DNA of 64,000 nucleotides, taken from assembly GCF_004793635.1 (NCBI RefSeq), contig NZ_SRXV01000001.1, forward strand, positions 1,054,501 to 1,118,500, read 5' to 3'. The DNA is from Marinicauda pacifica. GTDB lineage: Bacteria > Pseudomonadota > Alphaproteobacteria > Caulobacterales > Maricaulaceae. Under the pieces are notes generated by a model. The model saw only the letters and a list, made by a program, of their open reading frames with translations. It did no database searches and was not told where the DNA came from. A program made the position numbers and the translations under genes. Shown one piece after another: positions 37,499 through 46,606 of this stretch (its first letter is position 1; each line of letters begins with the position of its first letter).

Positions 37499-39208
37499 TC
37501 AGTCCGGCCGGCTCAGATTGGACCCTTCCAGCGTGTAGAAGGTCAGCGAGAGCGGATCGCCCTTCACGTAATTATAGCCCTCCAGCCGGCCGAGCTCGAC
37601 CAGCGTACCGTTCGCCGCGTTGATCGCAGAGTTGAACACCGGCGCTTCGGCCGCATCCACGATGGCCAGCCCGCATTCGCGGTGGACCAGCAGGAAGTCC
37701 GCCGCCTGCTCGCCGTCATTGGCCAGCAGCGTGCCGGTCCCCAGATTGAAGGCGAGCGACGGCTCGCGATAACCGGCCACCGTGATCTCTACGAACTCGC
37801 AGCCCTCTGCTTCGATGGAGCGGGCCAGCACGCCCATGTCGCGTGAGGTCCACAGCGGCGTCACGCCGGGAATGGCAAAGGCGAAGGCGGCGGTATAGGT
37901 CGCGGCAGCCGCCACCCCGGTCGCCACCAGGCGATTGACGCTCGGCCGTCGCGCCAGCGCAAACACCGCCACCGCGGCCACCACGCCCAGAGCCAGCGTG
38001 ACCGGCGCGATCACGCCCACCGGCATCTCGAAGAAAATCCGTCCGGCCAGCGGCACGGCGGCCACCACCAGGCCGGCGGCAATCGCCAGCCCGGCAAAGA
38101 TCCAGAACGCGATGGATGCGGCACGCCGCGACAGCAGCACGTCGCGGCGCTCCATCCCGATCGCGATCAGCAACGCAATCGCGGGAAAGGCCGGCAGCGT
38201 GTAATGGGGCAGCTTGGTCGCGACCAGTTCGAAGACGATATAGGTCGGCAAGGCCCAGGCGATCAGGAACTTGACCCGGTCGTCGCTGCGATAGCGCCAG
38301 GCCGCCAGCACACCGAGAACGAGCAGGACCGAGCCTGGCCACAGCGTGACCGGGGACAACATCAGGTGATAGCCCAGCGGCCCGCCATGGGCCTCGTGCG
38401 CCTCGGTCACCTTGCCTAGCAGCGACCAGCCGACGGCCTTGGCCGCGAACGCCCAGTCGGTCATCAAATTGATCGCCAGGAACCAGGGCAGGAAGATCGC
38501 CAGCGCCAGCGCGATACCCGGCAGCGGCCGGACCTTCAGCAGGATCGACGCATCGCGTTTCCAGAGCGCATAGCCGCCCAGCGTCAGCGCCGTGACCATG
38601 AAGAAGATCGGTCCCTTGACCAGCAGGCTCGCCCCGATGGCCGCCCACAGCAAAGCGGGCCAGCCCAGAAACTTCGGCCGTGCGGACTCCTCACGCAGGA
38701 CGATCATGGCCAGCGCCACCTGCGCGACCATGCCCAGCCCCAGAAGGATGGCGTCTGTCTTCGCGGTGCGCGCCTCCAGCGCCAGCATCAGGCTGATCGC
38801 CAGCACCAGTCCGGCACTGAAGCCTATCGTGGGTGAGAAAAGCCGGGCGCCCAGCCAGGCCGTCAGGGCCACCGCCAGCAGGGAGAAGGCCAGTCCGGGC
38901 AGGCGATGGGCGCCGATGGGCGCGTCCTCGCCGCCGAACGGCGCGGCGGCGATCGATTGCAGCCAGTACGTGCCGACCGGCTGCTTGTAGCGCGGCTCGG
39001 TCTGGAAGCGGATATCGATGAAGTCGCCCGTCTCCATCATCTGCACGCTGGCCTGGGCATAGCGGGACTCGTCCCGGTCCATGGCCGGGATGGAAAACAG
39101 CCCCGGCACGAAGGCGGCCAGCGCCAGCAGCATCAGGATGAGCCAGGCGCGCGGTGACAGTGTCGAATCGTGTCCGGTCGATGCCGGATCTTCCAGTGGA
39201 GCGTTCAC
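37499..39208 (-). CDS. ArnT/PMT-like glycosyltransferase (GT83/GT39 clan)
   Basis: This is a 569-residue inner-membrane protein with about twelve helices and a short periplasmic C-terminal domain. The first periplasmic loop has MDRDESRYAQAS, the conserved Asp-Glu catalytic pair of ArnT and protein mannosyltransferases. Such enzymes transfer a sugar from an undecaprenyl-phosphate carrier to lipid A, a glycan or a protein. The GTG start has GGGAGAGG about 7 nt upstream. The adjacent GT2 gene could make the lipid-linked donor. Acceptor and sugar cannot be inferred. Confidence 0.82.
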   Translation of the reverse strand: MNAPLEDPASTGHDSTLSPRAWLILMLLALAAFVPGLFSIPAMDRDESRYAQASVQMMETGDFIDIRFQTEPRYKQPVGTYWLQSIAAAPFGGEDAPIGAHRLPGLAFSLLAVALTAWLGARLFSPTIGFSAGLVLAISLMLALEARTAKTDAILLGLGMVAQVALAMIVLREESARPKFLGWPALLWAAIGASLLVKGPIFFMVTALTLGGYALWKRDASILLKVRPLPGIALALAIFLPWFLAINLMTDWAFAAKAVGWSLLGKVTEAHEAHGGPLGYHLMLSPVTLWPGSVLLVLGVLAAWRYRSDDRVKFLIAWALPTYIVFELVATKLPHYTLPAFPAIALLIAIGMERRDVLLSRRAASIAFWIFAGLAIAAGLVVAAVPLAGRIFFEMPVGVIAPVTLALGVVAAVAVFALARRPSVNRLVATGVAAAATYTAAFAFAIPGVTPLWTSRDMGVLARSIEAEGCEFVEITVAGYREPSLAFNLGTGTLLANDGEQAADFLLVHRECGLAIVDAAEAPVFNSAINAANGTLVELGRLEGYNYVKGDPLSLTFYTLEGSNLSRPD

Positions 39209-39237
39209 GCCGCCTCTCCCTCCCCTGGGCGCGCCTC

Positions 39238-40026
39238 TCAGGAGGCCGCGCCCTGTCCGTCGCGCTGCGTGCCCGGCGGCGGGGATGTCCCGGCCCCCAG
39301 CACGAAATCGGGTGCGGGCACATGGGTGCGCCGCATGATCCAGATGACGCCCATCAGATCGAAGAATCCGGCCACGGCGCGTCCGAAATTGGTATATTTC
39401 GATTGTCCCGCCGCACGCGGCCTGTTGCGAACCGGCACATTCACCGTCTCATAGCCCAGATGACCGCTCAGCGCCGGCAGATAGCGGTGCAGCGCATCGA
39501 AGAAGGGCAGCACTAGGAAGAGATCGCGCGGGATGAGCTTCAGCCCGCAGGCCGTGTCCGGGCAATCGTCATTCAGAAGAGACCGGCGCAGGCCGTTGGC
39601 GATGCGCGAGGCCGTCTTGCGGCTGCCGCCATCGGTCCGGTTCTTCCGGTTCGCCGCCACGACGCCGACCGTGCCGATCGCCGTCAGGTCGATGGTGTCG
39701 ATCATGTCGAGCATGGAGCGCGGATCGTCCTGGCCGTCCCCGTCCATCGTCGCGCACCACATCGCGCGCGCACACAACATGCCGGTGCGCAGCGCCGCGC
39801 TCTTGCCCGACCTGTTGGGATGCCGGACGACGCGCACGCGGCTGTCGGCGGCGGCGAGCGCGCCAAGGGCTCCGGCGGTATCGTCCGCGCTGCCATCGTC
39901 GACCACGATGATCTCGAACGTCGCAAGACGCTCCCCAACCACGTCGAGCGCCTCGCGCACCACGGTCTCGATCGTTTCAGCTTCGTTGAAGGCAGGGATG
40001 ACGATCGAAAGCTGGGGCGCGGTCAT
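39238..40026 (-). CDS. DPM1-like polyprenyl-phosphate glycosyltransferase (GT2)
   Basis: This 262-residue GT2 enzyme has the GT-A fold: SIVIPAFNEAETI at the start, VVDDGSADDT, and MDGDGQDDP as the DxD-type metal site. It resembles dolichol-phosphate mannose synthases that place a sugar on polyprenyl phosphate on the cytoplasmic side. No membrane helices are evident beyond a possible amphipathic C-terminal part. It lies 29 bp upstream of the ArnT-like gene in the same direction; the two probably form a donor-making and transferring pair. Confidence 0.84.
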   Translation of the reverse strand: MTAPQLSIVIPAFNEAETIETVVREALDVVGERLATFEIIVVDDGSADDTAGALGALAAADSRVRVVRHPNRSGKSAALRTGMLCARAMWCATMDGDGQDDPRSMLDMIDTIDLTAIGTVGVVAANRKNRTDGGSRKTASRIANGLRRSLLNDDCPDTACGLKLIPRDLFLVLPFFDALHRYLPALSGHLGYETVNVPVRNRPRAAGQSKYTNFGRAVAGFFDLMGVIWIMRRTHVPAPDFVLGAGTSPPPGTQRDGQGAAS

Positions 40027-40136
40027 CGGATAACGCTCTTCGTGACGGGGCGGCGCGGCCCGGGCCGACCGCGTTCAGATCAGCCCGCGTTCTACCGCGA
40101 AGCCTGACCGGATGCCACGTCTTGGGACAGAGTTTT

Positions 40137-41252
40137 TCAAGGCCGGACCCGGTTTGCGCCAAAGGCCTCTCCCAGCACCGTGCGGGCAGGCGGGCTTAAG
40201 CGCAGCGCCATCGCGTTCTCGCGCGCCTCGTAGGCCGGCCAGCCATTGCCCCACGCGAACGCCGCCCAGCTGGCGCCCGCCGTTTCGAACTGCGCGATTC
40301 GGCTCGCCAGATAATCGTCCTGTCCGGGCGCCGCATTGACGGCGCCAAATTCGAGACAGGCCCAGTCTCCGGCGGCCCGGGGCAAGTCCAGCTCCGCCCC
40401 GTCCCACCGCACGTCATCGCCCTGACCTTGATGGGTATAGTCGCGCGGCGTGTAGCTGTGAACCACGATCACCGGGTCCGGCCCCACGCGCCGGCGCAGC
40501 GCGTCGGCGCCCGCCATGTCCGCCCAGCCGCCGGGGCTCAGCAGGAGCGGCACGCCGGGATGGCGCCAGCCTTCGGCCAGGCGTTCGGCCATCGCGTCCC
40601 AGCGTCCGGGCAGGCCCAGCCAGTCATCATTGGGTTCGACCATGGCGAGAATCCCGGCGAGCGCCGGGGCATCGCCGAAGCGCTCCGCCGCCCAGTCCAC
40701 CATCTCGACCCAGGCGGCCTGTTTGCGGGCCTCGCGCCACACGCTGTCGTCATAGAGCTGGCGCGGATACCAGACCTCTTCGGGATGAAAGGCGAAGGCG
40801 CTGCGGCCCGGACCGGTTCGAAAGCCGAGCACGGTGTAGAGGCCTTGGCGCTCGCAGCGCGCCAGCCACGTCTCGATCTCGGCGACGATGGCCGGGTCGG
40901 GCGCGAACGGAGCCGCTTCGCTGAACGGGCCGGGCCCCGACCAGACGGCCAGATTGGCACCGGCCTCGCGCAGCCCGGACAGGGCCTCGTCCGTGATCGG
41001 AGCGCCGACCGGGCCGGAGCCCAGGAAATCGCGTCCGTCGAGATCGGGATAGACCCGGCGCTGGGCGAAGACCGCGCCCCGAAGCAAAGGACCACCGGCC
41101 ACCGACCAGAGCGCGCGTCTTGAGGCTGGCTCTTCGGACGACCCCAGCCTCAATCCGTCGGGGCGCGCCAAAGCGGGACTTATCCCCGCCCCCAGCAGCG
41201 CACTTATCCCCCCCGCGGCCAGCCCGGCGAGCAGCTCGCGGCGGCCGGTCAT
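40137..41252 (-). CDS. Tat-exported glycoside-hydrolase-like protein
   Basis: This 371-residue protein starts with a twin-arginine-type signal (GRRELLAGLAAGG) and a hydrophobic stretch, so it is probably exported folded. The body looks like a clan GH-A TIM barrel: MVEPNDDW with Glu206 would be the acid/base, and LEFGAVN with Glu301 would be the nucleophile. I do not recognise a specific GH family. Its ATG overlaps the stop of the upstream acyltransferase gene (ATGA), so both are co-translated, which suggests trimming of the locus polysaccharide in the periplasm (inference). Confidence 0.65.
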   Translation of the reverse strand: MTGRRELLAGLAAGGISALLGAGISPALARPDGLRLGSSEEPASRRALWSVAGGPLLRGAVFAQRRVYPDLDGRDFLGSGPVGAPITDEALSGLREAGANLAVWSGPGPFSEAAPFAPDPAIVAEIETWLARCERQGLYTVLGFRTGPGRSAFAFHPEEVWYPRQLYDDSVWREARKQAAWVEMVDWAAERFGDAPALAGILAMVEPNDDWLGLPGRWDAMAERLAEGWRHPGVPLLLSPGGWADMAGADALRRRVGPDPVIVVHSYTPRDYTHQGQGDDVRWDGAELDLPRAAGDWACLEFGAVNAAPGQDDYLASRIAQFETAGASWAAFAWGNGWPAYEARENAMALRLSPPARTVLGEAFGANRVRP

Positions 41253-42331
41253 GCCGGCCGGAAGGAGGTCATCCGGTCGAGCCTACGCATTGCCCGGCCG
41301 GGCAGAGTCGAGACCGGACCCAGCGGCAGGGCGCGCGCCGAAGCGTCAATGCCGTTTGCCAGCGTTCTAGCTGCACCGAGCAGGGAGGTAGTGGCGACAT
41401 AGCCGGACAGTAGCGGAATCTGCCATGACGCCAGGTCCGACTTGAACGCATACTCGCCCGGCCCGAGATGGACTTGCGCGATGCCGTCCTGGCTGACGTG
41501 CTCGCAAATCTTCATCAGCAGCGCGAGACCCGGACCGAAGCTGGAAAACTCCGGGTCATACACGGGAAACCAGTAGTGCAGGACCGAGCTGGAGCGCATT
41601 CCCACATGGATGGCCGCCAGCCTGCCGCCGATCTCGAGGCTGGAGACAAGTCCGTGGCAATCCTCCCCCTCGTCGTGGACAAGCGTTTTGAGGAGGTTTC
41701 GCGTCCAGTCCACTGAAAACGCGTCGAAATGTCCGGTTCGCACATATTGCGCCGACTTCCAGGCGAGCGCGGTCTCGAAGACCTCCTCGCGCCGGTCGTC
41801 GGGCCGGAAAACATAGCCCCCATCGGCCTTTTCCAGCTTCTTCTGGCGCGAGCGCAGATTGCGGAACGCTTTCGGCTCGATGGCGCTGCGCGTCTCCACG
41901 AACGCGTCGTATCCGTCGGATAGATCGATCACCCAGGAGCCGTCCTCGCCGCGCGCGCCGGCCCGGAAGGCGCGCTGATGGCCCGGCACCCCGAAGAAAT
42001 CGAAAACCGATATCCCCCCCGCACTCAAAAGGGCCTTCAGGTCGATGGCCTGTCCCGGCGCCGCGATCAGCCCGTGATGGTCGCCAAACGGCCCGCCGAC
42101 CGGCCTTGCGTGACCCAGAATTCCGACCTGCAACGGCAGGAAGGCAATGATTTCATTGTTTTCACGCGCGACCAGAACTCGGACATCATTCCGTACACGG
42201 CTTACCGCCTGAACAAATCCGAGCGAGAAGTACGGACTGGCAAGGCCCGGATCGGCCGCGCGCAAGCGGCGCCACGCGGCCCGGTCTTCAGGTCCAAGCT
42301 CTTGAACCTTCTTGTTCTCCACCTGGAGCAT
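41249..42331 (-). CDS. FemAB/GNAT-type acyltransferase (HfsK/BcsL-like)
   Basis: This 360-residue protein has the CelD/BcsL-type GNAT domain, with FLPLQVGILGHARPVGGPFGD near residue 70, RNLRSRQKKLEKA near 155 and the acyl-CoA region IGGRLAAIHVGMRSSSVLHYW near 235. Proteins of this group acylate polysaccharide precursors; Caulobacter HfsK, which modifies holdfast, belongs here, and the gene context fits it. It is divergent from the flippase gene. Start 42331 gives a normal length. Confidence 0.75.
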   Translation of the reverse strand: MLQVENKKVQELGPEDRAAWRRLRAADPGLASPYFSLGFVQAVSRVRNDVRVLVARENNEIIAFLPLQVGILGHARPVGGPFGDHHGLIAAPGQAIDLKALLSAGGISVFDFFGVPGHQRAFRAGARGEDGSWVIDLSDGYDAFVETRSAIEPKAFRNLRSRQKKLEKADGGYVFRPDDRREEVFETALAWKSAQYVRTGHFDAFSVDWTRNLLKTLVHDEGEDCHGLVSSLEIGGRLAAIHVGMRSSSVLHYWFPVYDPEFSSFGPGLALLMKICEHVSQDGIAQVHLGPGEYAFKSDLASWQIPLLSGYVATTSLLGAARTLANGIDASARALPLGPVSTLPGRAMRRLDRMTSFRPA

Positions 42332-42393
42332 CGGTCCAACGTCCTGCTTTAGCGGCTCTTTTGTCTCGAGCCAAACTGATACATCCCCGCCGG

Positions 42394-42408
42394 TTAAGGC
42401 AGTCTTCA
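42394..42408. promoter_or_regulatory. CtrA-box-like sequence between hfsK-like and flippase genes
   Basis: TTAA-N7-TTCA differs by one base from the CtrA consensus TTAA-N7-TTAA. It lies in the 198-bp divergent promoter region. Such near-matches occur by chance, so this is only a candidate. Confidence 0.25.
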
Positions 42409-42529
42409 GCCCTCTTCCTGCATACTTCGTACCGAATTGACCGGCTGGTCAGCGCCCTCGCCCCGGCCCGGAGTTTGCATCTTCGCCGGCAACTCTATCC
42501 ACGTCGCGAAATCGGGACACCGCCGCCTC

Positions 42530-43981
42530 ATGTTGAACCGCCATCTGATCGCATATTTGCCGGTATACCTGGCCCAGGCGATTGTCGGGTTCGGCGGCGT
42601 GGTGGTCTTCACGCGCATCCTGACGCCGGACGAATACGGCCAGTACTCCCTCATTCTGGTGGCGGCCTCGCTGATCGGGACGGCGCTGTTCAGCTGGCTC
42701 GACGCGGCGGTCGCACGCTTCCACGCCCGCGCCGCGGCGCGGGGCCGCTTCAAGCCTCATTTCGCAACCGCCATAAGGGTTTACCTGTTCCTCGGCGTGG
42801 CCACTGCCGCGCTGCTGGGCCTCGCCATCGCGTTCAGCCCGCTCAGCCCCGCCATGAAAAGCGCATCAGGCTTTGCGGTCGGTCATCTGGTTATCCGCTC
42901 TGCCCTCTCCCTGTCGCTGGTCACACGGCGCGCGGCAGGCGAAGCGGTGCGCTATTCCATCCTGCAAAGCCTTACACTGGTTGGCGGATTCGCGCTGGGC
43001 ATCGTCTTCACCCTGGCCGGCGGGCTGGGTCCGGCCGGGCCGTTCGCCGGCATGGCCCTCGCCGCCCTCATCGCGTGCCTGATCGACCTGCCCGTGCTGC
43101 TCAGCGGCGCGAAGCCCGACCGGGCCAGCGGCGTGCGGGCCATGACCTTCCTGGCCTATGGCGCTCCCGTCGCCTTCTCCCTGATGTTCGAATATCTGCT
43201 GTCTACCGGAGACCGCTTTGTTATTGCAGGCTTTCTCGGCAATGCCGCGACCGGCGCCTACGCCGCGGGCTACGGCATTGCGGACCGCTCGCTCGACATC
43301 GTCTTCATCTGGCTCGGCGCCGCCGCCGGCCCGCTGGCGATCACCGCTCTGGAAACCGAGGGCCCCGCCGCAGCCCGGCGCGTGATGAAGCAGGCCGGCG
43401 CGCTGATGGGCCTCATCGGCTTTCCGGCTGCGCTCGGCCTCGCGCTCGTCGCCGAGCCTCTGGCCCGCCTGATGATCGCGCCGGAGATCGCCGCCCAGGC
43501 CGCGGCCATCATGCCCTGGATCGCGCTCGCCGGGCTCCTGAACGGGCTCATGACCTACTACTTCCACGAGGCCTTCATCCTGGGGCGTCAGCCGCGCGCG
43601 ATGGCGCTCACCATGATGGCGGGCGCGGCTTTCAACTTGATTTTGAACCTCTTTCTGGTGCCGGCCTTCGGCATCGCCGGCGCCGCGATCGCGACCGTCA
43701 TCGCCTATGCCGTCTCGCTTCTGGCCTGCGCGCTGCTCGGGCAGCGCACCTTCGCCCTGCCCCTGCCGGTTGCCGACTGGATCAAGGCGGGCGCAGCCGC
43801 GGTCATCATGGGCGCGGCAATTCTCGCGCTGCCGGAGTTCGGCCCGGCCCTGGTCGACCTGGTGTCGCGCGTCGCAGTCGGCGTCGGCGTGTTCGTGCCG
43901 CTCGCCCTCGTCTTCAATATTGCCGGCTGCCGGAATTTCCTTCCCGGCATCGGCCGTCCGCTCCGGGAGGCCATCTCATGA
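42530..43981 (+). CDS. hfsF: Wzx-type polysaccharide flippase
   Basis: This 483-residue multispanning protein of the MATE/MOP superfamily would flip lipid-linked repeat units to the periplasm. It has about twelve to fourteen helices, with GGVVVFTRILTPDEYGQYSL after helix 1, typical of Wzx/RfbX proteins, and GDRFVIAGFLGNAATGAYAAGYGIAD in the middle. The ATG at 42530 is chosen because earlier in-frame starts precede any membrane helix and have no ribosome site. The next gene overlaps its stop (ATGA). HfsF is its holdfast counterpart; a capsule or EPS role is the alternative. Confidence 0.8.
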   Translation: MLNRHLIAYLPVYLAQAIVGFGGVVVFTRILTPDEYGQYSLILVAASLIGTALFSWLDAAVARFHARAAARGRFKPHFATAIRVYLFLGVATAALLGLAIAFSPLSPAMKSASGFAVGHLVIRSALSLSLVTRRAAGEAVRYSILQSLTLVGGFALGIVFTLAGGLGPAGPFAGMALAALIACLIDLPVLLSGAKPDRASGVRAMTFLAYGAPVAFSLMFEYLLSTGDRFVIAGFLGNAATGAYAAGYGIADRSLDIVFIWLGAAAGPLAITALETEGPAAARRVMKQAGALMGLIGFPAALGLALVAEPLARLMIAPEIAAQAAAIMPWIALAGLLNGLMTYYFHEAFILGRQPRAMALTMMAGAAFNLILNLFLVPAFGIAGAAIATVIAYAVSLLACALLGQRTFALPLPVADWIKAGAAAVIMGAAILALPEFGPALVDLVSRVAVGVGVFVPLALVFNIAGCRNFLPGIGRPLREAIS

Positions 43982-44907
43982 GTCCGCCCCTCTTTCACGA
44001 AGTGCGCAACGCCCGGTCAGCCCGGCAGGGGACGCCTGCCCTGTCAGTGCTGATACCGTTCTACAAGGACGATCCGCGTACGCTGATAGACGCACTGGCG
44101 CGCGAAGACGCCGATATCGAGATCGTCCTTTTCGACGATGGGCAACCGGACCCCGCGCTCAACGCCGCCGTAACGGCTGCGGTACTGGCCAGCCGCGCCC
44201 CGGCCCGCCTCGTCAGCGCGCGCACCAATCTCGGCCGCGCCTCCGGGCGCAACACGCTGGCAGGCCGGGCTCGCGCAGACTGGCTGCTTTTCCTGGATGC
44301 TGACATGTCGATACCGACCGGCTTCATCCGCGACTGGCTCGGCGCCATCTCGAACCGGCAAGACTTCGACGCCGCGTTCGGCGGCTTTGAGCTGCCGGAC
44401 CAGATCGCCCGCGAACACCGCGTCCACGCGGCACTGGCAAGCGCCGGGGACGTGGCCTCGGCCGCACAGCGCAGCCGGATCGGCACCTCGGCCTTCTGCA
44501 GCTCCAACCTGCTCGTGCGCCGCTCGCTCATGGGCGAAGTGGCCTTCGACACAGGGTTTTCCGGCTGGGGCTGGGAAGATGTGGACTGGGCCGCCCGCGC
44601 GGCGAAGAAGGCCCGGCTGGTCCATCTCGACATTCCGGCCAGCCATGTCGGCTTGCACACCGTCGGCGAACTCCTCGCCAAGTATGACGATGGCGGCGCG
44701 AATTTCGCGCGCTTCCTGGAACGCAATCGCGAAATGACCCGTCTGCCGGGCGCGCGCTGGGCGCGTCTCGTACGCCGGCTGCGCCTCGCCCGCCCGATGA
44801 GGACAGTCATGCGCCGGGCAGCACTCACGGAGGCGTTGCCGGTGCGCCTGCGTGTCCTGGCAATCAAATTCTACCGCGCGGCACGCGCAGCGGAGGCCAT
44901 GCAATGA
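43978..44907 (+). CDS. family 2 glycosyltransferase
   Basis: This 309-residue GT2 protein starts its catalytic domain with LSVLIPFYKDDPRTL and has FDDGQPD and the FLDADMSIP metal site. GFSGWGWEDVDWAARA near residue 200 matches the ED-containing acceptor-activating motif. It probably adds one sugar of the repeat unit on the cytoplasmic face. The start overlaps the flippase stop and its own stop overlaps the deacetylase start, so the three genes are translationally coupled. Confidence 0.83.
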   Translation: MSPPLFHEVRNARSARQGTPALSVLIPFYKDDPRTLIDALAREDADIEIVLFDDGQPDPALNAAVTAAVLASRAPARLVSARTNLGRASGRNTLAGRARADWLLFLDADMSIPTGFIRDWLGAISNRQDFDAAFGGFELPDQIAREHRVHAALASAGDVASAAQRSRIGTSAFCSSNLLVRRSLMGEVAFDTGFSGWGWEDVDWAARAAKKARLVHLDIPASHVGLHTVGELLAKYDDGGANFARFLERNREMTRLPGARWARLVRRLRLARPMRTVMRRAALTEALPVRLRVLAIKFYRAARAAEAMQ

Positions 44908-45686
44908 ACGACACCTACATCCCGTCCGGCGGCCCGGCAGGCAAGCTACGCAGGCTCGCAGCCCGTCAGCTGGCCCGCCAGCCCTTGCAGATCGTGCTGA
45001 ACCGCGCGCTCATCTCCTTCACATTCGACGACTTCCCGCGTTCGGCCGCCTGGACGGGCGCCGACATCCTGGAACGCTTCGGCTGGCGGGCCACCTATTT
45101 CGCGGCAGCCGGATATGCCGGCTCGCAAAACCATCTCGGCGCGCTGTTCAAGCCGGGCGATCTTCTGCGCCTTCGCACAGCCGGGCACGAGATCGGTTGC
45201 CACACCTACGGCCATCTGGATTCCGGCTGCGCGCCGGTCGAGGCTGTGATGGCCGATTGCGCCCGGAACCGGCGCGCCCTCGCTGCCATGGGCCATGAGA
45301 GCGAACTCGGCGTCTTTGCCTTTCCCTATGGCGAGGCGAGCCCGGCCACAAAGAAAGCCCTGTCGCAGCGCTATCGCGCCTTGCGCGGCGTGCAACCCGG
45401 CATCAATAGGGGACATGCGGACCGCGCACTGCTGAAGGCCGTGCCGCTCGACGGCGGCAAAGCCGGTCTGGCACGCGCCCTCGACGCGGTCCGTGACGCG
45501 GCCGCCAACCCTGGCTGGCTCATCTTCTACGGTCACGATGTCAGCGAGCGGCCCAGCCAGTGGGGATGCACACCGGATTTCCTGGACGAGGTCTGCCAGC
45601 TCGCCGCAGACCTGTCCTGCCGCGTGATGACGATGGGAGACGCGCTGACCCGGATCGAAACTCCGCAGGCCGAGCGCGTCTCGTGA
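44904..45686 (+). CDS. hfsH: polysaccharide N-deacetylase (NodB domain, HfsH-like)
   Basis: This 260-residue carbohydrate esterase family 4 enzyme would remove acetyl groups from N-acetylhexosamines of the polymer precursor. It shows SFTFDD with Asp42/Asp43, the zinc-binding HTYGH (His100, His104), FAFPYG and the late FYGHDV histidine. There is no signal peptide, so it acts in the cytoplasm as proposed for HfsH. The frame is coupled at both ends (ATGA with the upstream GT2, GTGA with the next gene). Deacetylation is needed for adhesion in the Caulobacter holdfast. Confidence 0.85.
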   Translation: MNDTYIPSGGPAGKLRRLAARQLARQPLQIVLNRALISFTFDDFPRSAAWTGADILERFGWRATYFAAAGYAGSQNHLGALFKPGDLLRLRTAGHEIGCHTYGHLDSGCAPVEAVMADCARNRRALAAMGHESELGVFAFPYGEASPATKKALSQRYRALRGVQPGINRGHADRALLKAVPLDGGKAGLARALDAVRDAAANPGWLIFYGHDVSERPSQWGCTPDFLDEVCQLAADLSCRVMTMGDALTRIETPQAERVS

Positions 45687-46606
45687 GCGTCACGGTCCTG
45701 GTTCCGACCTTCCGCCGGCCGGACGGGCTGGCCCGCGCGCTGCGCAGCCTGTTCACCCAGACCGTACGTCCAGACCAGATCGTTGTCGTAGACAACGCGC
45801 CCGAAGGCGGCGCCCGTTCGGTCACCGAGGCCCTGGCCTCGGCGAGCCCGGTCGTGATCGACTATGTCCACGAGCCCCGGGCCGGAGTCGCCAATGCGCG
45901 CAATGCCGGATTTGAGGCTGCACGTGGCCGCTTCCTAGTCCAGCTCGACGATGATGAAAGCGCCGCGCCGCACTGGCTGGAAAGCCTGCTGATCGCCCGT
46001 GACAGGCTGAATGCGGCCGTCGTGTTTGGCCCGGTGCGTGCCCAGGCGCCGGCATCGACCGGCAGCCGCGCGAGAGTCCGTAACGCGTACATTTCGCGCC
46101 TCTATTCGCGCACGGGTCCGGACGTCGACCAGGTTCTGACCCGGCCTCGCGGATGCGGCAACTCGCTCATCGACCGGCGCGAGGTCTCTCTGCCCGAGCC
46201 GCCTTTCGATCCGGTCGCGAACGAGACCGGAGGCGAAGACGATATTCTGTTTGCCGCCTTGTCCCGGGACGGCGCGCGCTTCGGGTGGGCGGCCGGGGCC
46301 GAAGTCATCGAACATGTGGAGCCGCGACGTGCGAACTGGCGTCACCTGCTCTTGCGCAGCTTCGCCTACGGGCAGGGGCCGAGCCAGAATTGCTTCAGAC
46401 GCGCGCAGCCGGACTGGCCCGGGCTGGCGGCCTGGATGGCGATCGGAGCGGCTCAGCTGCTGGTCTACGGCCTGTGTGCCCTCCCCGCCCGGCTGATCAG
46501 CGCGCGCGCGTGCGCCGCGTGTCTGGACCGGACCGCCAAAGGCGCCGGCAAGCTAGTCTGGATGGAGCGTTTCGAGCCGCGCTTCTACGGCGCCTCGCAC
46601 GCCTGA
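45683..46606 (+). CDS. hfsG: family 2 glycosyltransferase (HfsG-like)
   Basis: This 307-residue GT2 enzyme has VLVPTFRRPDGLARALRSL at the start, VVVDNAPEGG, LDDDESAAPHW as the metal site and ETGGEDDILFAALSRDG as the acceptor loop. The GTG start overlaps the deacetylase stop (GTGA). Two hydrophobic segments in the C-terminal third may anchor it to the membrane. Position after hfsH matches HfsG, an N-acetylglucosaminyltransferase in Caulobacter; the actual sugar here is not known. Its 3' end overlaps the convergent polymerase gene by 22 bp. Confidence 0.75.
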   Translation: MSVTVLVPTFRRPDGLARALRSLFTQTVRPDQIVVVDNAPEGGARSVTEALASASPVVIDYVHEPRAGVANARNAGFEAARGRFLVQLDDDESAAPHWLESLLIARDRLNAAVVFGPVRAQAPASTGSRARVRNAYISRLYSRTGPDVDQVLTRPRGCGNSLIDRREVSLPEPPFDPVANETGGEDDILFAALSRDGARFGWAAGAEVIEHVEPRRANWRHLLLRSFAYGQGPSQNCFRRAQPDWPGLAAWMAIGAAQLLVYGLCALPARLISARACAACLDRTAKGAGKLVWMERFEPRFYGASHA

